Below, piece after piece: positions 52,741 through 62,032 of a stretch of 64,000 nt of DNA (position 1 is the stretch's first letter; every line of letters begins with the position of its first letter). A model generated the notes under the pieces. That model was not told the DNA's origin, ran no database searches, and was given only the letters and a program-made list of their open reading frames with translations. The DNA comes from Oscillospiraceae bacterium (lineage in GTDB: Bacteria > Bacillota > Clostridia > Oscillospirales > Ruminococcaceae), in NCBI GenBank assembly GCA_016291435.1, contig JAEEXH010000006.1:1-64000 (forward strand), in the 5' to 3' direction. Both the position numbers and the translations under genes were made by a program.

Positions 52741-53760
52741 ATGATCGAATATGAATCGCTGCTCCGGCTCGATGCGCCGCCCTCGGTGTCGGCATGGGCA
52801 AGCATTGTCGGGAAAAAGGAAGGCGAGGGACCGCTCGGCGCCTGCTTTGACATTGCCGTGCCTGACCTGCATCTCGGCATGGACACATGGGAGCAGGCGG
52901 AGAGCGAGCTTCAGCGCCGTGCGCTGCTGCTGCTCATGCAGAAGGAGCAGTGCCGTGCGGAGGATATCCGCTGCCTGCTCGCGGGCGACCTCATCAATCA
53001 GTGTACCAGCTCGACCTACGCGATGCGCAGCTTCGGCATCCCGTTCCTCGGGATTTACGGTGCCTGCTCGACCTTCGCGGAGGGGCTGCTGATCGGCGGG
53101 GCGCTGGTCACGGGCATCGGATTTGACCGCTGTGCCGTCGTGACCTCCTCGCATTTTTCGAGTGCGGAGCGGCAGTATCGCTTCCCGCTCTCCTACGGCG
53201 GACAGCGCACGCCGAATGCGCAGTGGACATGCACTGCCGCCGGTGCCGCGATGCTCACACCTGACGGCGCACCGCCCTATCTGCGCGGCATGCTGATCGG
53301 CAGGATCCGCGATGCGGGCATCACCGATGCAAACAACATGGGCGCTGCGATGGCACCCGCTGCCGCCGACACGCTGCTCAGATGGTTTTCCGCTACGGGG
53401 ACATCGCCCGGTGATTATGACGCCGTTGTGACAGGCGATCTCGGGGTGGTCGGCTCGGAGCTGCTCTATGCGCTGCTGGAGCGCGAGGACTGCGACATCC
53501 GTGCGGTTCACAGGGACTGCGGCAAGATGATCTTCGAGGGCGGCACGCAGGATACCCACGCGGGCGGCTCGGGCTGCGGCTGCTCGGCAAGCGTGATCTG
53601 CGGATGGTTTCTGCCGCAGCTCCGCAGCGGTGAAATGAAACACATTCTCTATGCAGCAACGGGCGCACTGCTCACACCGATGCGCAGTCAGCAGGGGGAG
53701 AGCATCCCGTCGATCTGTCATCTGGTGCATCTCTCGCATGAAAGGAGCGGCAGAATATGA
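52741..53760 (+). CDS. spoVAD: Stage V sporulation protein AD
   Basis: 339 residues, the usual length. Thiolase-like fold with LLAGDLINQCTSSTYAMR, IPFLGIYGACSTFAEGL, TSSHFSSAERQYRFPLSYGGQRTP and TQDTHAGGSGCGCSA, all conserved in SpoVAD. The protein is part of the SpoVA channel that loads dipicolinic acid into spores and releases it at germination, and itself binds DPA. It overlaps spoVAE by ATGA. spoVAC is not adjacent upstream. Confidence 0.95.
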   Translation: MIEYESLLRLDAPPSVSAWASIVGKKEGEGPLGACFDIAVPDLHLGMDTWEQAESELQRRALLLLMQKEQCRAEDIRCLLAGDLINQCTSSTYAMRSFGIPFLGIYGACSTFAEGLLIGGALVTGIGFDRCAVVTSSHFSSAERQYRFPLSYGGQRTPNAQWTCTAAGAAMLTPDGAPPYLRGMLIGRIRDAGITDANNMGAAMAPAAADTLLRWFSATGTSPGDYDAVVTGDLGVVGSELLYALLEREDCDIRAVHRDCGKMIFEGGTQDTHAGGSGCGCSASVICGWFLPQLRSGEMKHILYAATGALLTPMRSQQGESIPSICHLVHLSHERSGRI

Positions 53761-54110
53761 CGTATTTCTGGGCATTTACAGTCGGCGGGCTGCTCTGCGT
53801 GATCGGGCAGCTCCTGATCGACTATACAAAGCTGACGCCTGCGCGCATTTTGGTCGGCTATGTGGTCGCGGGGGTGGTGCTCGGCGCACTCGGGATCTAT
53901 CCGAAGCTCACGGAGCTTGCGGGTGCCGGTGCGACGGTGCCGCTCTGCGGTTTCGGCAATCTGCTTGCGCAGGGCATCCGGGAGGATGTGGCGGAGCACG
54001 GCCTGCTCGGCATCCTGACGGGCGGGCTTTCCTCTGCGGCGGGCGGCATCACGGCGGCGATGCTCTTCGGGCTGCTGGCGTCGGCGGTGTTCCGCCCGAA
54101 GGAGAAGTGA
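53757..54110 (+). CDS. spoVAE: Stage V sporulation protein AE (SpoVAEB type)
   Basis: 117 residues with three to four hydrophobic segments (AFTVGGLLCVIGQLLIDY; ARILVGYVVAGVVLGALGIY; GGLSSAAGGITAAMLFGLLASAVF). This matches the small membrane SpoVAE/EB subunit of the dipicolinate channel. It is coupled to spoVAD and followed by a terminator. Confidence 0.92.
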   Translation: MTYFWAFTVGGLLCVIGQLLIDYTKLTPARILVGYVVAGVVLGALGIYPKLTELAGAGATVPLCGFGNLLAQGIREDVAEHGLLGILTGGLSSAAGGITAAMLFGLLASAVFRPKEK

Positions 54111-54123
54111 AGCGGAAAATATA

Positions 54124-54165
54124 TGCCCCTGAGCGTTCCGAAGCGCTCAGGGGCATTGTGTTTTA
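54124..54165 (+). terminator. Terminator after spoVAE
   Basis: GCCCCTGAGCG pairs with CGCTCAGGGGC around TTCCGAAG, followed by ATTGTGTTTT. Confidence 0.8.
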
Positions 54166-54201
54166 TGCGGCTCTGAGATAAATCAGAGTTTGGCACGGGA
54201 A

Positions 54202-54290
54202 GTTGCCTCCGGCGGATTGATAATGGTGCGCTGCCCCATGCGAAAGCAGTCCATCGACAAACCCCGCTGGGTCAGCGGTCCCCGGACCCC
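54202..54290. repeat. Dispersed intergenic repeat, copy 1
   Basis: Contains GATAATGGTGCGCTGCCC and ends GGTCAGCGGTCCCCGGACCCC. The same two blocks recur at 62692-62768, implying a mobile or REP-like family. It is followed by ATTGC-(gaa/gcaa)-GCAAT mini-hairpins (54312-54361). Confidence 0.6.
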
Positions 54291-54385
54291 GTTGTATTGA
54301 TTCCGTCAGGATTTCATTGCGAAGCAATTTCATTCGCAGAATTTCATTGCGCAAGCAATTTCTTTCTCATTTCTGCTCATTATGA

Positions 54386-54416
54386 TGAAAGCCTCCCCAT
54401 CCCCGGAGAGGCTTTT
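54386..54416. terminator. Terminator-like hairpin
   Basis: AAAGCCTC pairs with GAGGCTTT around a GC-rich centre, followed by TGTTG. No gene reads directly into it. Confidence 0.5.
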
Positions 54417-54424
54417 GTTGAAAA

Positions 54425-54464
54425 GGTATCGCCGGCGCAATGAATTCAGAATGCGGTCGCTCCC
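54425..54464. repeat. Partial third copy of the dispersed intergenic repeat
   Basis: GGTATCGCCGGCGCAATGAATT and the following GCGGTCGCTCCC closely match the first part of the copy at 62692. Confidence 0.5.
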
Positions 54465-54566
54465 CAATATCAATCCATCGGAAACACATTATCTGCAAAT
54501 CGAGAGACGGCATTGCCCGTCTCTTTTCTTTGTGCCGGATGCTTCCGTGAGTTGGTGTTTTTGCTG

Positions 54567-54595
54567 TTGCCTTTTTTTTGAGAATATGCTATAAT
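54567..54595 (+). promoter_or_regulatory. Promoter of the second glycan locus
   Basis: TTGCCT (54567-54572), 17-bp spacer, TATAAT (54590-54595). Confidence 0.72.
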
Positions 54596-54638
54596 AGAAA
54601 TAGTAGCCTTTTTACAGAGAGAAAGGAGCAGAATCCCT

Positions 54639-57062
54639 ATGGAACCTGCAGAACGCGAAAAAAGAATCCGATCCGTCCATGCGCTGCGCGAGAGCTTTGT
54701 CATCGCAGCGCCGAACGGCAAATACAAATTCGTCAAGCGGCTCGGCAGAAAGCTGACCTTCTGGTATATCCGTCCCTTCGGCGACGCGCAGAATCAGTTT
54801 AACGATGCCGCCGCCGGTGCGATCACCGGGATCAACGAATCCCTGACCGCGCTGGAGCAGCGGGTCGCGGAGCTCGAGCAGCAGACCGCCCGCAGCATCT
54901 CCGATTTCACCCGCGAGCAGCGGCAGACCCTCGCCCGTGTGCAGACCGCACAGCAGGAGGCATTCAGCGCGATGCGCACAGAGCAGGCGGAAACGCTCTC
55001 TGCCAGCGAAAAGGTGCAGGCAGCGGCGCTCGGTGCGCTCTCGGAGGATGTCGCAAGGACGCTCCTCTATGCCGCGCCCGAAAGCCGCCCAGATGCCGGC
55101 GTGCAGCCGCTCACCGCACTCGATCCGCATGTTCCCGCACCGCTGCATGATGCGCTGCGTGCCGTCGAGCAGGCAGCGGATGATGCCGCAAAGCAGACCG
55201 CCCTCGATGCCCTCGAACAGCGTTACACCGCCTATTTGCAGGACACGCTCCGCAGCACCCGTACTGTCCGCCGCGAAATCGCGATCGTCTGCCGGCTGTT
55301 TGCCTCCGGAGATGGCATGGAAGCCATCCGAAACGAGGTCTGGGATCTTTATCGCCTGATGAAGCGCGCCAGCCGCTATCCCGTCTGCATCGTCTCGATC
55401 GAAGCGGCAGGCGGTGCCGTTACACAGCAGGGCGATGTGCATTATGTCCCCGAGGATCACCTCGCCGACTGGATGAAGCAGCATGATCCCGCTCTGCTCA
55501 TTTTCTGCGAGAGCACAACCGAAATCATCAACGCCGGCGCACAGTGCATGATCCTCAGAAACAGCCTTGTGCGGCTGAGCTCCCAGAATCCCGCGCAGAC
55601 GCTCGGCGGCAGCAATATGCAGGAGCTGCTCCACCTCTGCGATCACGGGCTCCAGCACTATGTCACGGCCTCGAAGACGGCAGCCGACACGATGGAAAAC
55701 CTCGGCTTCCGCAGACCGCGCGTGCTGTATCCTTATATCGACACGGAAAAGCCGCTTTTCTGCCGCAGACCGCGCATCTTTGATCCCGCGCAATTCACGG
55801 TCGGCTTTGCATCCTCTCCGATGCAGCCCGAGCAGTCCGATTCACGCGGCATCCCGGCACTCTGCGAGGTCGTCGCACAGAATCCCGATATGCAGTTCAT
55901 TGTCCTCTGGCGCGACGCCGAAGCGGTGCCTATGCCGGAAGCGCTGAAGGACGCCGCAAACTGTGAGGTGCGGTGCGGCAGAGAGGATATGGCAGCCTTT
56001 TACAGCGAGATTGACTGCGTGCTGATCCCCTATGCCGATGCAAATTACAATCACGCCTGCTCGCTCTCGGCAGCAGAGGGCATGCTCATGGGCATCCCCG
56101 CGGCTGCCACACCCGCAGCGGGCATCTCGGAGCTCATCTCCGTATGCGGCATCGGTGAGACCGCGGCAGACACGACCGCGGAAGCACTCGGCGATGCGCT
56201 GAAAGCGATCCGTGCGCAGTATCCGGCATACGGTGCTGCATGGCGGCTCGAAAAGCTCCGCACGATGCTCAGCGGCAATGCCTTCGTGCAGTATGCGGAG
56301 GAATGCGCGGAGAATGCCATGCCTTACGGCATCTGCACGCTCTATGAGTGGGACCGCAGACTGAAAACGCAGAATCATCATCTGGTGCGCGGTGCGGCAG
56401 CGCTGAAAGCCTATTACCAGCGGCAGGATGTCGCGAAAAACTACACAGAAACGCGGTTCCTGTCATATCCGCAGAGCTGCTTTGACCGCATGGAGCGGAG
56501 CTCTGTGCCCGTACTGATCGACACGCTCTGCCCGCAGAAGGACAGCGAACGCACACTGCTCGATCTCGCATGCGGCAACGGACGCATTCTGCAAATGCTC
56601 CTGCCGCTCGGAAGCTGCACGGCAGGCGATGCCTCCCCCGCAATGCTTGAGGAGATGCAGCGCAAATTCCGGGAGGCGGAAAATCTCACGCTGCGGCAGC
56701 TCGATCTGCTCTCGGATGCCCTCCCTGCACAGTATGATGCAATCACGATCTTCCGCTTCATCCGGCATTATGAATACAGCGTGCGGCGGGAGCTCTGGGC
56801 AAAGCTCCGGGGCGCACTCAAACCGGGCGGCGTGCTGCTCTTTGATGTGCCGAATGCGTATTTTGAGATTCCGCACAGGCAGCGCACGGGCTGGGAGAAA
56901 TACCCGATCTACGATGTTTTCTGGACGCCGGATTCGATTCGGCAGGAGCTGCTGGACAACGGGCTCGAGCTGATGGCGCTGGTGCCGGTCGGCGAGGGAC
57001 TGTATCCCGATGCGCAGCATAAGCCGATGACATGGACAGCAGCAGCAAGAGCAATGATCTGA
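54639..57062 (+). CDS. Glycosyltransferase-methyltransferase fusion protein
   Basis: 807 residues. An N-terminal basic segment and a coiled coil (about 60-125: TALEQRVAELEQQ...) precede a GT-B-like glycosyltransferase half (about 210-560, with VLIPYADANYNHACSLSAAEGMLMGIPAAAT). A class I SAM methyltransferase completes it (about 610-800: LLDLACGNGRILQMLLPLGSCTAGDASPAML, YDAITIFRFIRHYEY, LKPGGVLLFDVPN). Its likely role is adding and methylating a sugar on a surface glycan or glycoprotein. AAAGGAG precedes ATG 54639. First of four co-directional genes. Confidence 0.82.
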   Translation: MEPAEREKRIRSVHALRESFVIAAPNGKYKFVKRLGRKLTFWYIRPFGDAQNQFNDAAAGAITGINESLTALEQRVAELEQQTARSISDFTREQRQTLARVQTAQQEAFSAMRTEQAETLSASEKVQAAALGALSEDVARTLLYAAPESRPDAGVQPLTALDPHVPAPLHDALRAVEQAADDAAKQTALDALEQRYTAYLQDTLRSTRTVRREIAIVCRLFASGDGMEAIRNEVWDLYRLMKRASRYPVCIVSIEAAGGAVTQQGDVHYVPEDHLADWMKQHDPALLIFCESTTEIINAGAQCMILRNSLVRLSSQNPAQTLGGSNMQELLHLCDHGLQHYVTASKTAADTMENLGFRRPRVLYPYIDTEKPLFCRRPRIFDPAQFTVGFASSPMQPEQSDSRGIPALCEVVAQNPDMQFIVLWRDAEAVPMPEALKDAANCEVRCGREDMAAFYSEIDCVLIPYADANYNHACSLSAAEGMLMGIPAAATPAAGISELISVCGIGETAADTTAEALGDALKAIRAQYPAYGAAWRLEKLRTMLSGNAFVQYAEECAENAMPYGICTLYEWDRRLKTQNHHLVRGAAALKAYYQRQDVAKNYTETRFLSYPQSCFDRMERSSVPVLIDTLCPQKDSERTLLDLACGNGRILQMLLPLGSCTAGDASPAMLEEMQRKFREAENLTLRQLDLLSDALPAQYDAITIFRFIRHYEYSVRRELWAKLRGALKPGGVLLFDVPNAYFEIPHRQRTGWEKYPIYDVFWTPDSIRQELLDNGLELMALVPVGEGLYPDAQHKPMTWTAAARAMI

Positions 57063-57077
57063 AAGGAGCGATCCACA

Positions 57078-57641
57078 ATGGAAGAACGGTTCCCGCTGGG
57101 GCTTGATGTGGAAGCCTATCTGGACAAGGCGCTCGAAGCGCTGCGTGAGACATACCCCTGGGCAGAGCGGCAGCAGTTCCGTAAGGAACGGCGCTATGCC
57201 ATTGAGGAGACCGCGGACGGCCCCCGCTTTGTGACCTATTTCAGATGGTCGGACGGCTCTGTCGAGCGGGAAGTGCTCGGCTGCGATGCAGGCAAATTCA
57301 TCGAAACCGTCATCTCGCAGAACAGAGACTGGATCGAAGACGCGAATCCTGAAACAGAACGCTTCGATGTTCCCCTCCGCGGCGGCATCGACGCACACGG
57401 CTGGCTGCTCGAACAGTATACCTTTGCAAAGCATGAGCTCGGCGGCTATTCGGTCACGGTGACTGCCGGCAACCGAAGTGCAGGCGGCTCGCGGACATTT
57501 TTCATCCCGCCGGAATTCTTTGCGGGGAGCTACGACGATTTCCTCGCGCAGTACGCAGAACTGGTGCCCGCCTATGCGTTCGGGCTTGATACAGATTACC
57601 TTGCAGAGACCGAAGGGCTCAGAGCATTCCTCGGATTCTGA
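57078..57641 (+). CDS. Unknown cytosolic protein in the second glycan locus
   Basis: 187 residues, no signal peptide or membrane helix, rich in aromatic and acidic residues (ETYPWAERQQFRKERRYAIEE; VTYFRWSDGSVEREVLGCDAGKFIETVI; FFIPPEFFAGSYDDFLAQYAELVP). No family is recognised. AAAGGAG precedes ATG 57078, 15 bp after the fusion gene, so it is in the operon. It may be an accessory protein of the glycosyltransferases. Confidence 0.75.
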   Translation: MEERFPLGLDVEAYLDKALEALRETYPWAERQQFRKERRYAIEETADGPRFVTYFRWSDGSVEREVLGCDAGKFIETVISQNRDWIEDANPETERFDVPLRGGIDAHGWLLEQYTFAKHELGGYSVTVTAGNRSAGGSRTFFIPPEFFAGSYDDFLAQYAELVPAYAFGLDTDYLAETEGLRAFLGF

Positions 57642-57672
57642 CGATACTATAAAAGATTGTGAAGTGATAGAA

Positions 57673-58164
57673 ATGAAACAGACGCCGGAAGCACTCCGCA
57701 GCCGCATTTACAAGCTCGCGGAATCGCGCATCGAAGCAGCCAGGGCAAAGATGCCCTGCTCGGCAGCGCTCTTTGAAGCCCTCGCGGCACAGCGTCCCGA
57801 TTCTGTGGACTACACACTGCTGAAAGATCTTGACAACCGTGATTTTATCGAAGCTGTGTTTTCTCTGCTGCTCGGCCGCCCGCTCGATGATGCGACAAGG
57901 GCAGCATGGCAGGATCGCACAGACAGCATGCCGCAGGAGCAGTTCCGGACGGCAGTGCTGCGGTCTGTCCTGCGCTCGGCGGAATATCAGAGAAGAATGA
58001 CACCGCTCTGCCGTTGTCCCCTGCCTGTGGCTGAGGAGAGCGGGCAGATCAATGTGCAGGTCGCGCCGCAGCAGATGCCTGACCGCCTGATGCGTGTCTA
58101 CCGCAAGCTCCCTGCGCCGATGAAAAAGCTCGCGAAAAAACTCGCCGGGAAGGAGGACGCCTGA
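57673..58164 (+). CDS. DUF4214-like small protein
   Basis: 163 residues. The centre (DFIEAVFSLLLGRPLDDATRAAWQDRTD...FRTAVLRSVLRSAEYQRRM) matches the DUF4214 pattern, a helical repeat found in surface proteins and next to glycosyltransferases. The C-terminal tail is basic (MKKLAKKLAGKEDA). Start ATG 57673 has only a weak GAAGTGATAG site; GTG 57664 is possible. It overlaps the next gene by one base (TGATG). Confidence 0.7.
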   Translation: MKQTPEALRSRIYKLAESRIEAARAKMPCSAALFEALAAQRPDSVDYTLLKDLDNRDFIEAVFSLLLGRPLDDATRAAWQDRTDSMPQEQFRTAVLRSVLRSAEYQRRMTPLCRCPLPVAEESGQINVQVAPQQMPDRLMRVYRKLPAPMKKLAKKLAGKEDA

Positions 58165-60557
58165 TGACACATGTGTATATCGACCTCTCGCGCCTCTGTC
58201 TCACGAAATTTACCACGGGTATCCAGCGCGTGGCGCGTGAAATCGTCCTGCGCATGCTCAAGGATCCCTCGCTGGAGGTCACGCTGCTGGCGGACATGCC
58301 CTCGCATACAGAATGGCGTGTTCTGCCGCATGACGCCTTCACTGAATTCTATACCAAAGGAACCGGCTCCCCCTACGGCACCGGCAAAACTGTCATCGTC
58401 CGCCCGCGTGAGATCGAATCGGGCGCAGTGTTCTTCGATATTGACAGCGCATGGAATATGCCGATGCACCGCTCCTGGCTCTTCCCGATTCTCAGAGAGC
58501 ACGGCGTCACGGTCGTGCCGCATCTCTATGATCTCATCCCGGTGACGGAGCCGCAGTTTTTTTACAGTGAGACAACCCGGCAGTTCCTTGTCTGGGTGAC
58601 TGCCGTGCTGCAAAATGCAAGTCACATCATCTGCAATGCCGAAGCGACAAAAGCCGCGCTTGCAAAGCTCTGCGGCGAGCTCGAATGCGATATACCGCCC
58701 TGCACGGTCATCCCGCTCGGCGCCGATTTCAAGCAGGGCGGCAATGCGGAACAAGCACCGCTGCCCGAAGGTCTCACGCCGGAGAAATATGTGCTGATGG
58801 TCGGCACGATCGAGCCGCGCAAGAATCATGCGCTGCTGCTCGATGCCGTGAAGCCCCTCTCGGAGCGCGGCATCAAGGTTGTCTTCGCCGGACGCATCGG
58901 CTGGAATATGGATGCCTTCCAGAAGAAAATGGCGGCACACCCGCAGAACGGCACCGATTTCTTCTTCTTTGAGGGACCCACCGATGCCGTGATCCGGGCG
59001 CTCTATGCCAATGCGCTCGCGGTCGTCTTCCCGACAATGAACGAGGGCTTCGGGCTCCCGGTCATCGAGGCATATCAGCACGGCACGCCGGTGCTCGCCT
59101 CGGATATTCCGGTGCTGCGCGAGGTCGGCGGAGAGCTCGCGGATTATTTTGACAACACCTCTGTTGATTCGCTGGTGGCGGCTGTGGATCGTCTGCTGGC
59201 AGGCGATACCCGTGCGAAGAAAAAGGAAGCCATTGCAGCCTATCGCCCGCGCACATGGGATGCGGCCGCTGCGGATATGGCGGCTGCACTCGCAGGCTTC
59301 TCGCAGAAGACGGGCACTGTCCCCGCGGAGACGCGCATCTCACAGATGGTCGTGCTCACCGCACGCAATGACGATCTGCTGCGCACGCTTCCCTATCTTG
59401 ACGCATTCCTGCCGTTCATCGAGCGGCTGCTCGTCTGCTGCCCTGAACGGAATATCGCGGAGCTGCGTGAAAAATGGCACGGGCGCATTCAGCTCTCCTT
59501 CTTCACCGACGAGGAGCTTCTGGGCGGTGCGCCGCTCCCGAAGGATCACACGCGCCGCAATTTCTTCCTGCGCTGTCTGCTGATGGAAAAGGCACCGCTT
59601 GATGATGTATTCATCATGACAGACGACGACTACCGCCCGCTGCTGCCGCTCACACAGGAATTCTTCCTGAAGGACGGCAGAATGCGCGGCTATTACTGCT
59701 ACGATCTGCGTGAATGGTACGGCACACAGGGCAATTATACCTCCTATGACCTCAGCATGTTCCGCACACGCGATTTCCTCACTGGAGAGGGCCTGCCCGC
59801 ATTGCAGTATTCCGCCCATCAGCCGCAGATCATCGACCGCCGCATCTATCTGGAAATGCTCGCGAAATACCCGCACATCTCCGGCGACGGTCTCGACGAA
59901 TGGAGCACTTATTTCAATTACGGCATCGCAGTGCATCCCGATCGGTTTGCAGCAGTGCCCTACACCTCGATCGGCTGGCCGGGCGCGATCACAGACTGGA
60001 CGCTCTGGTGTCAGCCCTCCGGGTTATGCTTTGAGAATTTCTATGATGCGCTCTATGAAAACGGACGCATTTTCGCGGATTTCAGCCGGGAATACAATGC
60101 GGAAACCATTGTTTCGGAGAACATGGAAAAGGTACAGCGCTGGAGAACTGAGCTCGGAAAGCAGCAGCAGACAGCCGCCGCACTTGCAATGTTCCGCTCT
60201 GTCTATCACAGCCAGTATCACATGATGCCGGAGCTGAGCCTCTGCGAAGGCGAGGACGGTGCGGCGGTGTTCCGTCTGCCGAAGCTCATCTGTATTCCGG
60301 CGGGGGCATTCGTCCGCCTGCGGCTGCTCACGGATGATGCACTGCGAAAAAAAGGCGCGGTGCTGCGCTACGGCGTGCAGAATACAGAGGGCAGATTCGT
60401 GATTCCGCAGCAGGAGATCCGGCTCGCCGATCTGGACAGCAAGCTGCATCCCGAACTGGTGCTGCCGGCTCCCGCAGGTCTCCTGAACGGCGCGCTCGTG
60501 CTGGAGTATGACTGCGGCGAGATCGTCCGCGGCAGCACGGCATGTCTTGTGCGGTAA
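58164..60557 (+). CDS. Large two-part glycosyltransferase (GT4 domain plus second transferase-like domain)
   Basis: 797 residues. Residues 1-380 are a GT4 enzyme (TKFTTGIQRVAREI; MVGTIEPRKNHALLLDAV; FPTMNEGFGLPVIEAYQHGTPV). Residues 390-640 resemble a second GT-A-like or Stealth-like unit (MVVLTARNDDLLRTL; VFIMTDDDYRPLLPLT with a D-D-D cluster; DEWSTYFNYGIAVHP), followed by a beta-rich C-terminal segment. It probably adds two sugars, or a sugar and a phosphosugar; the second activity is inferred. Coupled to the upstream gene. Confidence 0.82.
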   Translation: MTHVYIDLSRLCLTKFTTGIQRVAREIVLRMLKDPSLEVTLLADMPSHTEWRVLPHDAFTEFYTKGTGSPYGTGKTVIVRPREIESGAVFFDIDSAWNMPMHRSWLFPILREHGVTVVPHLYDLIPVTEPQFFYSETTRQFLVWVTAVLQNASHIICNAEATKAALAKLCGELECDIPPCTVIPLGADFKQGGNAEQAPLPEGLTPEKYVLMVGTIEPRKNHALLLDAVKPLSERGIKVVFAGRIGWNMDAFQKKMAAHPQNGTDFFFFEGPTDAVIRALYANALAVVFPTMNEGFGLPVIEAYQHGTPVLASDIPVLREVGGELADYFDNTSVDSLVAAVDRLLAGDTRAKKKEAIAAYRPRTWDAAAADMAAALAGFSQKTGTVPAETRISQMVVLTARNDDLLRTLPYLDAFLPFIERLLVCCPERNIAELREKWHGRIQLSFFTDEELLGGAPLPKDHTRRNFFLRCLLMEKAPLDDVFIMTDDDYRPLLPLTQEFFLKDGRMRGYYCYDLREWYGTQGNYTSYDLSMFRTRDFLTGEGLPALQYSAHQPQIIDRRIYLEMLAKYPHISGDGLDEWSTYFNYGIAVHPDRFAAVPYTSIGWPGAITDWTLWCQPSGLCFENFYDALYENGRIFADFSREYNAETIVSENMEKVQRWRTELGKQQQTAAALAMFRSVYHSQYHMMPELSLCEGEDGAAVFRLPKLICIPAGAFVRLRLLTDDALRKKGAVLRYGVQNTEGRFVIPQQEIRLADLDSKLHPELVLPAPAGLLNGALVLEYDCGEIVRGSTACLVR

Positions 60558-60571
60558 AATATCATTCCTGT

Positions 60572-60608
60572 AAAAAAGACCCGCGCCTGAAACAGACGCG
60601 GGTCTTCT
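60572..60608 (+). terminator. Terminator of the second glycan locus
   Basis: AAGACCCGCG pairs with CGCGGGTCTT around CCTGAAACAGA, followed by CTGCATTTT. Confidence 0.8.
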
Positions 60609-60858
60609 GCATTTTCCGCAAAAAAGAAAAGCGGCCCGCAAACGCGAGCCTCAGAAAGCAAAATCAATACAGATGGGAATAGGGAAATAAGAAATTGGGA
60701 AATGGGGCTTGAAATCAAGCTGAAGCGCCTGTGCCATGCGGCACGTTTGCTTCACTGTCTATAAGATAGCACGCAAACATTAAAATAACCTGAAAGAATT
60801 TCAGATTCGCAAAAAATCTCACATTTACACCTGTGCAGCGAAATTTCGGGGAAAAGGC

Positions 60859-60887
60859 TTGCTTTTTTCGTGCGAATATGCTATACT
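60859..60887 (+). promoter_or_regulatory. Promoter of the TerB-like gene
   Basis: TTGCTT (60859-60864), 17-bp spacer, TATACT (60882-60887). The upstream stretch 60609-60858 holds no gene or clear structure. Confidence 0.75.
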
Positions 60888-60936
60888 GAGCATAGGGCAT
60901 TCCGCCCGGGAGTCTGAATTGAAGGGAGAACCGGAA

Positions 60937-61362
60937 ATGTTTTTACATGAATTTGACCGCATCGAAGCAGAAGCCTTCCTGACCCTCGCCTCTGAGCTCA
61001 TCGAGGACGACGGCATCATCACCGCGGACGAAGACGCGATGCTCGCAGAATACGCTGCTGCACTCGGTGTCTACGATTTTGTATATGATGCTGCTGCATG
61101 TGCAGCTGCCCGCGATACGCTTGCACAGCTCAATGAGGTCAGCAAGCGCAAGGTCTACATGGAGATGTATTCTTTCGCGGTCTGCGACGGCTTTGAGGAT
61201 CCGACCGAGCGCCGTTCGCTCAATATGCTGCGCGAATGCCTTGAGCTGGATTCGCATATCTGCACGCTGCTTGAGACCGGCGTCCGCGATCTTTACGGCG
61301 TCTATGAGCAGATCGAAGCAGCACTCGGCGCAGAGCCTGCACCCGTCAAGGTCGAAGGCTGA
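60937..61362 (+). CDS. Small acidic all-helical protein, TerB-like
   Basis: 141 residues, acidic, with no membrane segment. ASELIEDDGIITADEDAMLAEYAAALGV resembles the acidic first helices of TerB-type proteins, which bind metal ions, followed by a second helical unit (VYMEMYSFAVCDGFEDPTERRSLNMLRE). GAAGGGAG lies before ATG 60937. The call is tentative; function unknown. Confidence 0.6.
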   Translation: MFLHEFDRIEAEAFLTLASELIEDDGIITADEDAMLAEYAAALGVYDFVYDAAACAAARDTLAQLNEVSKRKVYMEMYSFAVCDGFEDPTERRSLNMLRECLELDSHICTLLETGVRDLYGVYEQIEAALGAEPAPVKVEG

Positions 61363-61425
61363 ATCTGCAAATCTGAAGCCGTACACTCCTTTTAACGATT
61401 CGTATATTTTTGTGAAAATTGCCCC

Positions 61426-61454
61426 TTGTGAAATTGTTGCTTTTGTGGTATAAT
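61426..61454 (+). promoter_or_regulatory. Promoter of the CarD-like gene
   Basis: TTGTGA (61426-61431), 17-bp spacer, TATAAT (61449-61454). Confidence 0.75.
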
Positions 61455-61500
61455 AATAAGTAACGTCATAATCGGCATCGTATAGAGAGGAGTGTGAAGC

Positions 61501-62025
61501 ATGGCGTATGAAGCAGGAATGCATGTTCGTTACGGAAGCACAGGAATCTGTCTGATTGAATCTCTGACTGAAGTTCCCTTTCCCGGGCAGACCGCGCCGC
61601 GGCGATGTTATGTACTGCGGCCGGTGCGTAACCGCAGTATGGAGATTACCGTCCCGGTGGATAATGAGGCGCTCTGTGCCAAGATGCGCCCGCTTCTCAC
61701 AAAGGCGGAGATCGACGAAATGCTCGATACTGCTGTGAAAACTGACGCAATCGAATGGATCGAGGACCGCAAGCTCAGGCGTGCGGAATTCCGCAGGCTC
61801 ATTGCAACGGGGGACGCACAGACGCTTTTGCAGCTCATTCACTGCATCTTAAAGCATCGCGCACTGCTCGCGGAAAGCCGCAAGCATCTTTCTTCTGCGG
61901 ATGACAACACCCGCAAGGATGCGGAGCGGATGCTCGACGAAGAATTTGCGTTTTCGCTGGGAATCACCCCCGAGGAAGCCGGGGCTTACATCTGTGACCG
62001 GCTCCAGGTGCCTGTCAACAAATAA
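61501..62025 (+). CDS. CarD-family transcription regulator
   Basis: 174 residues. The N-terminal CarD/TRCF RNA-polymerase-interacting Tudor-like fold (GMHVRYGSTGICLIESLTEV, CYVLRPVRNRSMEITVPVDNEAL) precedes a helical C-terminal domain (LRRAEFRRLIATGDAQTLLQLIHCILKHR, DEEFAFSLGITPEEAGAYI) expected to contact upstream promoter DNA. Such proteins bind the RNA polymerase beta subunit. GAGAGGAG precedes ATG 61501. Confidence 0.92.
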   Translation: MAYEAGMHVRYGSTGICLIESLTEVPFPGQTAPRRCYVLRPVRNRSMEITVPVDNEALCAKMRPLLTKAEIDEMLDTAVKTDAIEWIEDRKLRRAEFRRLIATGDAQTLLQLIHCILKHRALLAESRKHLSSADDNTRKDAERMLDEEFAFSLGITPEEAGAYICDRLQVPVNK

Positions 62026-62032
62026 AATGCGA

